Below are positions 28,970 to 41,456 of a stretch of DNA of 62,000 nt, one piece after another (positions within the stretch are counted from its first letter, which is position 1; each line of letters opens with the position of its first letter). Position numbers and translations under genes: made by a program. This stretch comes from Chrysomallon squamiferum (taxonomy: Eukaryota; Mollusca; Gastropoda; Neomphalida; Peltospiridae), in assembly GCA_012295275.1 (NCBI GenBank), contig CM022674.1, positions 17,427,590 through 17,489,589 of the forward strand, read 5' to 3'. Below the pieces are notes generated by a model, which saw only the letters and a program-made list of their open reading frames with translations, was not told the DNA's origin and did not search any database.

Positions 28970-30656
28970 CATGTGTTTATTTATTATGTTTAGTAGTATT
29001 AGTAGTGGTAGTGATAGTAGTAGTAATAGTAGTAGTAGTAGTAGTCACATTAATATCATCATTGTTTGGTTACTATGAGGGTGGGGTCCAGACGGTATTT
29101 TGATCTGGGGCCCAAGAGCTAAGAAGGGTCCCACGTCTACCATGCGTATGCTTGTTTCATTCTGTTATTTCTGATTCTGAATTTTGAGAAAAATCTTTGC
29201 CTGTCTCGGGGCCCAAAAGGGGTCTCGTATAGCCTTGCAAAATTTCTCTTGGAGGCCCTGCTGTCAACCATCTCCATAATTTCAAACTCTGGCAGATGAA
29301 GGAATGGGTAAGCTAAGGTAATGTCAACTGAAAGTATAAAACAACAACATCCGACCACCATTCAAGTTTTCTCAGTTAAAACGTGGAGCAGTAAGAAAGT
29401 GAAAAGCTGGTTACTGAAAAACAATATTACAAGGTAATGTTCTTAGAAGCAGGAACTGGAGATTAGGTTTTCGAATTTATTTTTTGATGATAAGAACAAA
29501 GTACATAAATGTACTTAATGTAATTTCAATATATTGTTTTAATTTGTTAATAGAATCCACACTTTGCTAACAATAAATGTTTTAAGCTGGTATTATTCTG
29601 TTGTAAAAATATAGTCCAAGCACATTTTGTGTGGATCTAAATGATTATTGCAATGACTAACCTTTGTTAATAATAAATTATGATATCAGAATTATAATTC
29701 TATTCTTTACCAATATTATCGCATTTATTACTGACTGTGCAAAAAAAAAAAAAGAAGAAAAAAACGCTTTCTGGACTAAGGATATGACTACTTTTTAATG
29801 GTTTATTCAGTCTGTTATGTTTTATTTAGATATTTTAACAAAAAAGTGAAAGTATGTTAGAAGATTGATTAAGCAGACTGTGTAGTAATTTTACATTTCT
29901 ATCATTCATTCTGAATAAAAGTTAATGCAGAGATTTGATCTGAGAACTTGTTAGATGAAAGATGTGGATTAATCATAATAGTACTGTTGAAATGTGAAAT
30001 TTGGTGTGGGTGTGTGTGTTTCCTTTCTCACAATATTGTGCTCATATTTCAGTCATTTATTTCTGGGGTTTTTATACATTTTATTTTAGTGAAAGTCTTC
30101 ACACTTTGTCAGAAAAGGAAGTGATATTTTTAAATAAGTAAAACGGCAGCTAAACACACTGAACCTTTTTTCAATAATTTAATATTAGTACAGTGAAAAG
30201 ACATTTTTAGCTTCATCCTTGCAGAATGGTTCATGATTGATTGTAGTAAGTTAGGAAATTTCACAAAATATACAGTATCTCAGGGAAAAGCAAGAATGTT
30301 TTTTTTTTCTGCTTTTTCTTATTATTCTGTGACTAACTGTATTAGTCATTTTATTTTGTAATTGAAATATTATCTTTAATTCAGGCAGTTGAGTTTTCCT
30401 ATCAGACTGAAGACTGAACTAAAACTGAAGTCTATAAACAGCATCAATGATATCACTAATCGTCTCAAAATTATTCAACAGCAAAGATGATTTTTCTGTC
30501 GCTTCTTTTTATATAATCTCTGTTTCTAACCTTATTTGAATTTATTTTCTGTCTTACTCTTGGTTTATTTGTTTCCATCCATTTAGTTTCTCTTGAGTGC
30601 TTTTCTTTATTGCCATCAGGGTTTTCCTGGGATTATTATTATTATCATTATTATTA

Positions 30657-30746
<90 letters not shown>

Positions 30747-31362
30747 GTAGTAGTAGTTGTTATTGTTGTTGTTGTTGTTGTTATTATTATTTTATATAAT
30801 TACTGTTATTATGGTTGTTATTTTGTTATTTTATTTTATTTGTTTTATTACTGTTATTTATAATGCATCACTACAGACTGTATGACAAAATTCATTAAAA
30901 AAAACCCACAAAAAAACCCTGCTGAAATGTAATGCATGTCAGCATCAAATCTCCTGCTAGAATCTGATTCATGTGATGATAAATCTTTAACATTTACAAC
31001 TAGTTCACTTTTTTTTTTTTATTATTATTAATTTTTTTTTTCGTTTGTGTTTTGTGATGATAATTCGGTATTTCTTTATCAGTTTCTTGTCTGTATAAAA
31101 ATGTTTGAATATTTAGGAATACACTTATTCGTTAGAATAGCTTTTTCTATAGCACAAACATATACACCACAGTTACTGCTATCAATCTGCCTGGAATGTC
31201 AGAGTAATTAATAAAAGACCACAATGAAGTTTTACATAATATATCTTATGTTCCAACATTAAATAGCTGGAAACATGAAAAATGACTTCATTGTTTTTAC
31301 CTCCAAATGTATCACAGTAGTACAGTACGTTTTTTTTTAGATATATCTGTTTCAGTTATTAC
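28317..31362. other. Intergenic sequence rich in simple repeats
   Basis: No gene supported. Tracts: (TG)n at 28340-28540 and 28940-28970, (TAG)n at 28993-29045, and a long (ATT)n at about 30633-30746 followed by TTG units. Block 29080-29260 is GC-richer, with short inverted GGGGCCC motifs (29105 and 29207), and may be a dispersed repeat. Its minus-strand 74-aa open frame has no recognised relative. Confidence 0.55.
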
Positions 31363-31975
31363 TCAGTGAGTGTTTCTTTCATTCAATGGAACAACAACGT
31401 ATTCATAATCAAACCATCTTTTACATTTGCTTTCTGTTACCTGAAATGTCCATCTGGGTTGGTCACTATCACCGTTCACAAATATCTTCTGACCAAACCA
31501 ACCACAATCTACCATGTGAATATGTTGATTCTTCAGTTGTTTTTGTAGTACAGACATGAATAAATTAATGTGGCTGCTATTCAGGCAGCTATCATGTAGA
31601 AGAATGTGGTTTACGACATCCGCATTTACAGTTATACCATCAATTTGTGTGCTAACAAAATATACCAATGATTGCATCGCTATTGGATTCTAATCAATGA
31701 AGCGCTGTCTGTGTCTCTCACTCTATTTTTTCGTATTAAAATGTAATATCTCTGATGATTCACTGTTCATTATACTCTGACGTCAAATGATAACAATGAT
31801 CTGTATGTTTGTAAATCTGTTACGTTTATGTCATTTACAGGTTTCATTTCACAATTCTTAATTTCCAAACTATCAACTTCACAACAAACAAGAATCCACT
31901 GTCCATTCTTTTCTGCAACAGATGAATTAAGCCTGTATGATGGTCCATCAAGTTCTGGCAGTCTTCACGTCATGT
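31363..31975 (-). pseudogene. Unrecognised coding-like fragment, possibly transposon-derived
   Basis: The frame at 31363-31677 is open for 104 residues. It contains LHDSCLNSSHINLFMSVLQK followed by QLKNQHIHMV, similar in flavour to the WLND-HI motif at the front of Ulp1-type protease domains carried by some transposons. Upstream on the same strand, 31850-31965 encodes YRLNSSVAEKNGQWILVCCE, ending at a GTAAAT donor. No full domain, and no catalytic His/Asp/Cys set, is visible. Confidence 0.35.
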
Positions 31976-32104
31976 AATCTTGTTTGGTTCGTTTCTTTGT
32001 TGTCTAACACTTCTACAGTCTGATACATTAACAGTTGAAGTCTTAAGTTTGTAAACACAAGAACAGTGTTTTTATAACATGTTCACTCTTTCTCTGAAAA
32101 CTAC

Positions 32105-32420
32105 TGAGACTTCACTCAAACCCAGGTCCTGTTTACTGTTGTTATTTGCTTTCATGATATGTTTAGTGACTTCACTCAAACCCAGGTCCTGTTAACCCAT
32201 GATATGTTTAGTGACTTCACTCAAACCCAGGTCCTGTTAACTGTTGTTATTTGCTTTCATGATATGTTTAGTGACTTCACTCAAACCCAGGTCCTCTTTA
32301 CTGTTGTTATTTGCTTTCATGATATGTTTAGTGACTTCACTCAAACCCAGGTCCTCTTTACTGTTGTTATTTGCTTTCATGATATGTTTAGTGACTTCAC
32401 TCAAACCCAGGTACTGTTCA
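32105..32420. repeat. 60-bp minisatellite
   Basis: GACTTCACTCAAACCCAGGT recurs at 32108, 32169, 32212, 32272, 32332 and 32392, giving steps of 61, 43, 60, 60 and 60 bp. The last copies are almost identical, so the array is young. The two overlapping open frames (108 and 67 aa) are translations of the repeat. Confidence 0.95.
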
Positions 32421-34330
32421 CTGTTATGTCACGTTTTATACCTTTGAAACCACTGCTGAGGCACCAAGCATTAATAACATATTGAGTAAATAATGGCAGA
32501 TGTTTATCTACTCTATGACAGAATAACATATAGCATGTATTATTAAAATTGTCAGTTGAAAAAGACAGATAATGATCATCACATGAAAGAAACTGACCAC
32601 AATGTTCAATGATGCGGTATATTGACCTTGGTGACAGAAATCACCAGGGTTTCAAACTCTTCATCTGCTATTTAGTTTCTGCTTTTTCTGCATTTTTTCT
32701 CTGATCATTACTTTTTATGAACAAATTGGGAGGAACTTGAACGTAATTTGAATTTTTTCTGATATATTCACTCATCAAATAAAAATAAGAGTTGAAGGGA
32801 AAGAAACTAAAAGTTCTTTAATAAATATTGATTATGTGAGCATAGGCAGGTATTTTCTACTGTCTTTGATTTAAGAAAATTATCAAATAACTGTTGTACA
32901 GAACTGTAACCCATTGCATCAAGCTGGCACGTATGAAATGCCCATACTTATTTCCCCGGATCTTCACTGTAAACAAATATACTTACGTTATACAATCATA
33001 TTACCTTAAGCTCTTTCAGTATATTGCTAATAATTTTAGTAAAAACTCCTAAGCATCTTGCTGACCATTAATATTTGATCCCATTCCATAAGCAACATTT
33101 AATACAACTTTGTGTAAAATATCATCTGATACCTCTTCGCAGTGTTTATTTTCATGTTTCAAATGTTGCCGTATTTGCAGTACACTTTCTTCTACTAATT
33201 GAACTCGTAATTTTACATAATTATCAGAATATACAGTTACAGGTTCACATTTATTTTCATAAATAATTAACCATGCAAATCACTTGCTACTAGGGCTTGC
33301 ATCACTGCTTTAAGACAGCTGTCTGCTGAAAATTACCTTGTTTCTTAAAATTATCAGGTTGCTGTTTGGATTTGGCCCGCATTTCTAATATTGTTATATT
33401 TACTTTTTTACCAATTGGCTTCTTTATCGTCCTTAAATATTGTTTTCACTTTCATACAATCTACAGCTTCCAATTTTTGCACTGAAACGGTTTGGTTTTG
33501 CAATTTTTCTGAATAATCATCCAGTCTTTGTTGGGTTCTGCCTTGCAGTCCTATATATTTGAGAATTCTAAACCTATTTTCATTTGTACTAGTTGTTTTC
33601 ATCTGCTCATGAATAAAAGTTTCACTACTGGGAATTTCTGATGCCTATGTTTCTGTCTGTGATATGTTTCTCAATAATGAAAAATATATATATATATTCA
33701 TTATTATTTTCTTTTTCATAAAAAATGTGTAGCTTAACCGCTTTTACCTGGAAATGTAACAATTGATTATGCAATTATATACATTGTTATAAATAAAGTT
33801 TCATGCAATTAATATGTTACATGAAAATGAAGTGTATGGACTAAAAAGCAAAAATACTGTTTTTCTTTCGATTTTGCTGTATGGAAAAAGTTAAATAATG
33901 TTGATGATTTTGATGATTATGATGATATATTTAAAAAAAAAAATATTGAGATACTTTAGCAATGATAATATTAAAATTGTCGTAAAACGACCAGTTATAT
34001 GTTTTTGTCATTTTTATTTTTATCCACAAAAATTGTCCAACACTTTACATTGAATACAGTCAATACTTGGGTGGACGACCGCGATATTTTCTGTGCTACT
34101 GTTTGGCATCAGCATTCCCACATACTCACACAAACCAAACATTACCTGGGATACTATAAACTAAAATGTACAAAGAACAGAAATATGTCCATGTAAAAAA
34201 ATGCAAGAATATCGATGAATAATTTACTTATTACAGTGTATGAGGAAATTAACCTAATAAACTATGTCTGGTTTTTAGTTAAATCATTCCACAATTTGTA
34301 CATTAGTAGAGTTACCAGACTCGCTGGTAT
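32421..34330. other. Intergenic sequence with weak minus-strand coding-like blocks
   Basis: Two short minus-strand open blocks may be decayed exons: 33060-33250 (contains LRVQLVEESVLQIRQHLKHE) and 33408-33602 (NENRFRILKYIGLQGRTQQ). Neither matches a family I recognise. The rest is AT-rich without features. Confidence 0.4.
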
Positions 34331-34530
34331 GTAAAACTGCTACGGGGCGTCTAACGCAGTCGCATTCGACCCGTAATTAACACAGTCGTCACGTGACCAA
34401 ATTAGAACCCCGCAACAGCCGTAACACTGCTCCCCCAAATTACCACTAACTATACATACAGACCTCCCTGTATCAGGTAGATAGCTACCCGCTTTGGCTC
34501 GGCAATAACGGTATTCTGGGAACAAGGTCA
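34331..34530 (-). repeat. Possible LTR-retroelement end
   Basis: This short block is much more GC-rich than its surroundings. On the minus strand a purine run GGGGGAGCAG is followed directly by TGTTACGG, the arrangement of a polypurine tract and the start of a 3' LTR. The second LTR, primer site and pol are not seen, so it may be a solo or truncated end. Confidence 0.3.
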
Positions 34531-36429
34531 TATATGAATTTATATTTAGTCAATGTTAAATCACTAGAAACACAACAACACAAGTATAGATTTAAAGAAT
34601 AATAATAGTCATTCACAATAACAGTTATTTAGTGATTAAGCTTACAGCGCATCACGGCTGTTTACAAACAGTTTCATGCCACAAAATGACTCTCACCACA
34701 TAAGTGAACATACGGGGGATATTAAATATGTTTATCCCTCAAGGAAAAATACCAAACCCTAAGATATATTTGAAAATGCAAGTATATGAAAATAGCCTAC
34801 TACTTAGCAGGATGATCAGATGTCCCACTATTCTACCCGCTGTTTAAGAGATAATAATTACAATTTACTTTGAGTGGTCTGATTACAGATTACCAGCCAT
34901 TCTCCAACTAGTGGATATACTACTTCAAACTTTATATAGTTAAATGATATTTGTTAGAAAACCACATCAAACTACCTTTCAGTTGCTCAAACAGAGCCTT
35001 AAAACTTATAGTTATCTGAGTCAGCTGGATCTGTGTAACTGTCCATCTGAGGGTTAGCCACATGTCTGTTCTGTACGGTGTAAAAACTGATTGCCCCAAA
35101 CAAAACACGATCTCTGTTATTATTGCCTAGGAAGGACCATATAGCGGGTATTTTAACATAGATGCCCCAGAGTGATGCCAAGACTGGTTTGAACTTTAGC
35201 AGACACAGCTGCCAGGGGTATCCAAAACAACTGCTCACCATAGCTTATACAAGTTTTAAGAAAAATCTAACATCTATTACATATTAAACAGGAGACTGCT
35301 TTCTCCGTCACACTTAGCTTATATAAATCTTAAGGTTACATATTAAAGAGCAGACTGCTGTCTCCCTTACAAACACTATGTCACTAGTGGATGTCAGAGG
35401 AGTCACCATAACTCGTACAATGCATTGTGCTATTGCAGTGTGGTTTTCTTGAATACAGGAAATGTTGCTCATCTAATAAAGAAAACAAAAATAATTACAA
35501 TTTATAAAACATATTTATTATGTTAATTGTTAACAGCATTACAATACACTCCGTATTATTAATTACCAATGTAATGAGATAATACAAAACTCTAAAAGAA
35601 ACTAGTGAAACAATAAACTCTAAATTAATATATTTCAACAACTTTCAAATTTAGTATTTACTCATATAGCTAAGTTATATTGGTCACGCACACACACACA
35701 AACACACATTAATAACAATTATTATATTTCTCATTTGGTATTCAAACTAATAAAATCAAGGTTTACTTTTATGGATACTCTCACTTTTATTACACATCCA
35801 TGTGTCATGGTCTCAAAGAAAGTCATGGTCAAATTAACTGGTAATCAGATGTCCTCTATCTGATATACAATAATGGATTAATCTTCCCAGCAAAGTTTAA
35901 ACAAAGGAGTTTAATTACTGGTGATACTGCAACGTTAGTTAATTTCCCACGTCTCTAATCCCAATAAAAACAATAGCTTAATATAACCGCACTATCACGT
36001 GACTTGCATAACCAATCAGGCCAAGTATTTTGTTAATCTGATTTCCTGTTCCTGAAAGTGAAACCAGAAGCATCTTATGGAAATGAAAGTCGTGTCTCTT
36101 ATCTCTGTGTGAAAATATATAATGTTTATTAGTATTAAAGTATTTTATCAATGTAAATTATTGCTAAAGATACGCGAGTATGCAACATCAAAATGATAAA
36201 AGGTAAAAAGAGAAAAAAATAAGAGTTAAAATATAAGTGGAGAAAGTGAACAGAAAATAAAGGTAAGCAGTAGCCAAGCTGGTCAAGAAGTCATCATACT
36301 GAGGATGTCAAATACACAAGCAGTGAGCTTAAATGTTCATCTGCACCATTTGATCAGTCAACAGCAATGCTATTAAATGTACCCGTGTTTTTATCATCTA
36401 TGATGATCTAGATCGGTATCCCTTTGTAT
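34531..36429. other. Intergenic sequence with a short tandem duplication
   Basis: No gene supported. A repeat of about 70 bp occurs twice at 35235-35375 (AGCTTATA...CATATTAAA...AGACTGCT...TCTCC). The minus-strand 80-aa open frame at 34999-35241 has no recognised relative. Confidence 0.5.
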
Positions 36430-37020
36430 TTCTATAAAAGTAAAAATGATAACCTTTTCAAGTAACCTTATTTGCAAAACCCAAAACAAGATTTCCTAAC
36501 AACTATATTATTTAATGCATGTTATTATTCTTCTTGTAACAACTTTGTAAAAGGTATTTTAGATTATTCTGGTTTAACATATCACAACTTTGATAATGTT
36601 AAATGATTACGTGAAACGATATCCAAAATATTACATGATCAACATCAACAATTATGGAAAAATCAAATTAAAACTTCTTCAAAGGATATTAATTACAACA
36701 TTTTTAACAATGAACTGAAATTAGAAAACTATTTTACTTTGCTGTCTTAAAAAAATACCAATATCTTATGTAAATTTGGAACCGCGAATGCTAAACTTCC
36801 TATTGAAACCGCATGATGGTCTGATATTCTAATTAAAACCAGAAAATGTCATATTTGTAATCTTAACAAAATTTGAGATGAATATCACTATATATTTGAA
36901 TGTAATGATCCTATATTATTAAATGCAAGAACAGATATATCAGATATACCAGATAAATATATATATATTAACTATATGAAAATTAGGATCTTTACTTTTG
37001 TGTACTAGAAGATATTTTCC
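36430..37020 (+). mobile_element. 3' fragment of a non-LTR (LINE) retrotransposon
   Basis: Interrupted frames encode GILDYSGLTYHNFDNVK, then ISKILHDQHQQLWKNQIK, then AKLPIETAxWSDILIKTRKC, then CHICNLNKI and DEYHYIFECNDP. LPIE-G-W, R-C-C and GDE-H-F-C are the landmarks of the cysteine-rich C-terminal region after LINE reverse transcriptases. In-frame stops replace Gly/Arg positions. 5' truncation is typical of LINE insertion. Confidence 0.7.
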
Positions 37021-39600
37021 TAAGCTTTTTTCTTTCTTTCTTTCTATTATTATTATTACTGTATATAAAGTTTTTATTTTTATATTAATAAAATTAAAAG
37101 TACTGTGACTATTACACTAATATTATTGGAAATGACTTAATTACACTTCAGCTGTAACTACTAGGTATGCAACAAATGGGATGTGTAACAAGTGATAGAC
37201 AAACAACATTTGTCCATTTTCATGCATTAATTAAAGAAACAGTTAATTGATAAAAAAATGTAAGCTGAAGACTGAACTAAAGTTAGTTAATACACAAAAT
37301 AAAGATAGTAAAAACATTCTATCATGCAAATTAAATAAGAAATAAAAAATCAGTGTAATTAAAAACATATACAAGTATTTGCTATTCAAATTCAATAAGC
37401 ATCTTCTAATGATTAAATACAAAGAAGTAAAAGTAAATAAATATATTCCCAATTAATAATAATGATAATAATATAAATAAAAAGATAAATATATAAATAT
37501 ATATTTTTGAAAAAAGAAAAAAAGTATTTCTCTTCTTATTCAGTGTATGAAGATAAAATAAAGGTATGACAAATATTAATTGAATACAATAGCCAAGTAT
37601 TATAAACAATATATATATCCCAAACAAAATAAATTGTATCAGTGTCTTAAAAACAATACATAAACTGACACATTTCACACACTTTATGTAACAGTGACAT
37701 AACCAGCAAAGGTTAGCACATTAGACAATACTTTCTGTTTTGCATCACTGAAAAACAAACAAGTAAATTAAAAGTAAATCATTATAAAGCTGTAATAAAA
37801 ATTATAATAATAACAATAATAATAATAATAACAATAATAAAAGTAATAATGGCAACAAACACAATAAAAATAAATCCTTATTAATAGAAAATAATTTCTG
37901 GAAGGAAACAATCATCAAGACAGGTAAAATAAATACAAGATATTTATACAAAACAGTCACTCAGTGTAAGTCCAATACATTCCTCAAAATTGTTTTTAAA
38001 AATAACTAATCACCAAAAATAAATAAATAAATAAATAAAATAAATAAATAAAATAAAAACAAAATCTTGTTTGATGCAACTTATTGACAAAGAAAATAGA
38101 GATAGTATTAAAATTGTATCTCAAATTAAATCAGTTTAAATCCACACTTACAGTTCAGTGTCAGCCAAAAATGTTTCTAATTGAAAATCACATTTATTTT
38201 ATTAATTATTAACTATTTCACAATTATTAAATAAATATTCCTCCTTAAAACTTACATTTACTTTTGTATTCATTATTTTGTAATTATTAAAGCTATACAT
38301 AAAAACTATCAGATGAATGAAGATTTACATTTGCTTTATCAATTTTGTTAGTATTTTCTGATAATTTAGTGAAATGTAAACATTATATGAATGTATCTTC
38401 TAATTAATAAGAGAAACATTTTGAATTACATTTTATTTTACCTCATAAATTAATATATTAAAACATGAATAAACATTTTGTAAAAAAAAAAATGTACATA
38501 AACTCCAAATGAAAATTCAAGTTTACTTACTACAAATATATTAAAATTTGGATTTAGTATTATAGAACTATTGTGTAAATAAGAAAACAAACAACAACAA
38601 CACTTTTACACAACATTACTATACTACTTTTCTTAAGATAAACATAGTAAAATATTTGGTAATGCAGAATAATTTTGTAAACTAAAAAATATACATTAAA
38701 TATTCTGCACTCTACTTTAAAACACAACTTTAATTTAACAGATATTTTCACACATAAAAAGTTTAATAGCAAATCATCATGAATAATATAACAAATCTGA
38801 TTTAAAAACTGCCTGACTTTTCACTTTCTGAATAACCAGATCAAAATTAAAATCAGTATTACTGTTGTTTTATTATTGCTGGCCAACCAAATATTTCTTA
38901 ACATTTTTACTCACTAAAATTAAAAATGAAGTGAAATTTTCATAAAGCCACAGGTATTATAATAGTTCATGTTATGCTGAAATACAATAGAGAATAAAAA
39001 ATGTTGAAAGATGCACCAGCTATAAAATATGGTAACAGTATTTGTATAGAAACACAAACTGTACAATATATGAATACAATATTTGAACAGAAACAGCAGA
39101 GTGCACAGTACAGTAATGGAATATCTGAATAGAAACAATTTACAGAATCTAGATATACACCAGACTACACAGCAATATAGTTACACAAATTTACACTGTA
39201 TTTAATTCTTCATCACAATCAATTAGTTCACAGATCTTATTTTGAAAATGAGGTCTGGCTCATGTATCAATAATTATACTTTTGAATTGAAAAATTAAAT
39301 CTACACAGTATTTATCACAGCTAAATACATACACAACATTACACCAAAAATGTGCACAAATGAAGCAGCTCAAACTGAAACTACAATAGAAATCACTGTA
39401 TTTCAGGATGGAGTATAACATTAAGACTTTGTACCATAGAAATTACAAACAAAATTTAGATTATTGTGTTTGTTATGAACATCAGTTTTATACAAAAGTA
39501 TTATTTCTGCACAACTTCAAAATCTTCTCACTAGCTGGTCTTCCATTTAAAGTGATAGTCTGTGCACATAATGTACTAAATTGAAAATTTCAGTTTCATA
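37021..39600. other. AT-rich intergenic or 3' UTR sequence
   Basis: No gene supported; long AT-rich sequence with AATAA and TAAA tracts (37800-37860, 38005-38055). Because the ankyrin gene is transcribed leftward and ends at 39601, the right part of this stretch probably holds its 3' UTR. Short minus-strand open frames are unstructured and AT-driven. Confidence 0.6.
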
Positions 39601-41450
39601 TCAAAATGTATTTATGTTACTACGTTTACCACCATGCTCCAATAAATAGGAAACAATTTCCCTTCTGTAACTCTTAGCTTTGTCAAGAGGAGTTTCACCT
39701 TGACCATTTTTAACATTTACATCAACACCTTTTTCAATCAGTGATGTCAATATTTCAAGATTTCCATGTTCAACTGCTAAGTGTAAAACAGAATTGTTAT
39801 CATTGTCAATTAAATGAGGATCAGCTCCATGTTCCAGTAAAGTAAAGGCTACATTGTTCTTATAAGAGGACATAGCCGGATCTCGAAAAAACTCAAATCT
39901 GTTCCAATCCAGAAATGTAAAAAGAGGAGTTTCACCTTGACTGTTCTTAGCATTTACATCAACACCTTTATCAATCAGTGCTGTCACAATTTCTACATTT
40001 CCATATCGAGCTGCCAAGTGTAAAAGAGAATTGTTGTCATTGTCTGTTAAATTAGGATCAGCTCCATGTTCCAGTAAAACCAAAGATAGTTTTGGTATAT
40101 AAGAGGACTCAGGTAGATCGTCAAGATAATCAGGTAAGTAGTATTTCAGAATCGTAAAAAGAGGAGTTTCACCTTTTCTGTTCTTAACATTTACATCACA
40201 ACCTTTTTTCAATCAGTGCTGTCACAATTTCTACATTTCCATGTTCAGCTGCTAAGTGTAAAAGATCATTGTTGTCATTGTCTGTTAAATTAGGATCAGC
40301 TCCATGTTCCAGTAAAGTAAAGGCTACATTGTTCTTATAAGAGGACATAGCTGGATCTCGAAAAAAATAAAATATGTTCCAATTCAGAAATGTAAAAAGA
40401 GGAGTTTCACCTTGCCTGTTCTTAACATTTACATCAACACCTTTATCAATCAGTGCTGTCACAATTTCTACATTTCCATATCGAGCTGCCAAGTGTAAAA
40501 GAGAATTGTTGTCATTGTCTGTTAAATTAGGATCAGCTCCATGTTCCAGTAAAACCAAAGCTACGTTTGTCTTAGAGGACACAGGTGGAACTACTAAAAA
40601 TTCGAATTTATTGTATTTCAGAAATGTAAAAAGAGGAGTTTCACCTTTTCTGTTCTTAACGTTTACATCAACACCTTTATCAATCAGTGCTGTCACAATT
40701 TCTACATTTCCATATCGAGCTGCTAAGTGTAAAAGAGAATTGTTGTCATTGTCTGTTAAATTAGGATCAGCTCCATGTTCCAGTAAAACCAAAGCTACGT
40801 TTGTCTTAGAGGACACAGGTGGATCTTCTAAAAAATCAAATTCATTGTATTTCAGAAATGTAAAAAGAGGAGTTTCACCTTTTCTGTTCTTAACATTTAC
40901 ATCAACACCTTTATCAATCAGTGCTGTCACAATTTCTACATTTCCATATCGAGCTGCTAAGTGTAAAAGAGAATTGTTGTCATTGTCTGTTAAATTAGGA
41001 TCAGCTCCATGTTCCAGTAAAACCAAAGCTACGTTTGTATATAAGAGGACACAGGTGGATCTTCAAAAAAATGAAATTTATTGTATTTCAGAAATGTAAA
41101 AAGAGGAGTTTCACCTTTTCTGTTCTTAACATTTACATCAACACCTTTATCAATCAGTGCTGTCACAATTTCTACATTTCCATATCGAGCTGCTAAGTGT
41201 AAAAGAGAATTGTTGTCATTGTCTGTTAAATTAGGATCAGTTCCTCCTACGTTTGTTCCAGTAAAAACAAAGCTACATTTCATTGTAGTGAGGACACAGT
41301 CAGGAGTTTCAAAAAAAAAAGTTTTTCAATCATGTTGTAACAAATATTTCAGAAATGTAAAAAGAATTGTTTTTGTAATTATCTGTTAAATTAGGATCAG
41401 CTCCTTGTTTTTAAAACCAAAACATAGAGGACACAGGTGGATCTTGTAAA
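39601..41450 (-). pseudogene. 3' tail of the ankyrin array, frameshifted
   Basis: The ankyrin modules of the giant exon continue here in three different frames: 41029-41283, 40196-41026 and 39601-40212, each directly following the last. Visible breaks are a deletion-scrambled spacer at 41283-41456, a length change in a TCCTCTTATATACAAACG stretch near 41030 (others read TCCTCTAAGACAAACG), and one extra A in an A-run near 40206. Seven more two-ankyrin modules are present, ending with a normal stop after the last repeat (GGKRSNINTF). The repeats remain well conserved outside the breaks. The breaks are therefore young, or are sequence errors in a highly repetitive region. Confidence 0.7.
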
Positions 41451-41456
41451 AAAAAA

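Noticed and set aside
29081-29361. Gene on the minus strand (74-aa open frame)
   Set aside because: No recognisable domain or splice context; GGGCCC-containing sequence looks more like a dispersed repeat, which I could not define.
30593-30863. Poly-Ile and poly-Leu open frames
   Set aside because: Translation of an (ATT)n microsatellite.
32105-32420. CRISPR-like array
   Set aside because: Units of 60 bp are repeated in full with no unique spacers, and the genome is animal.
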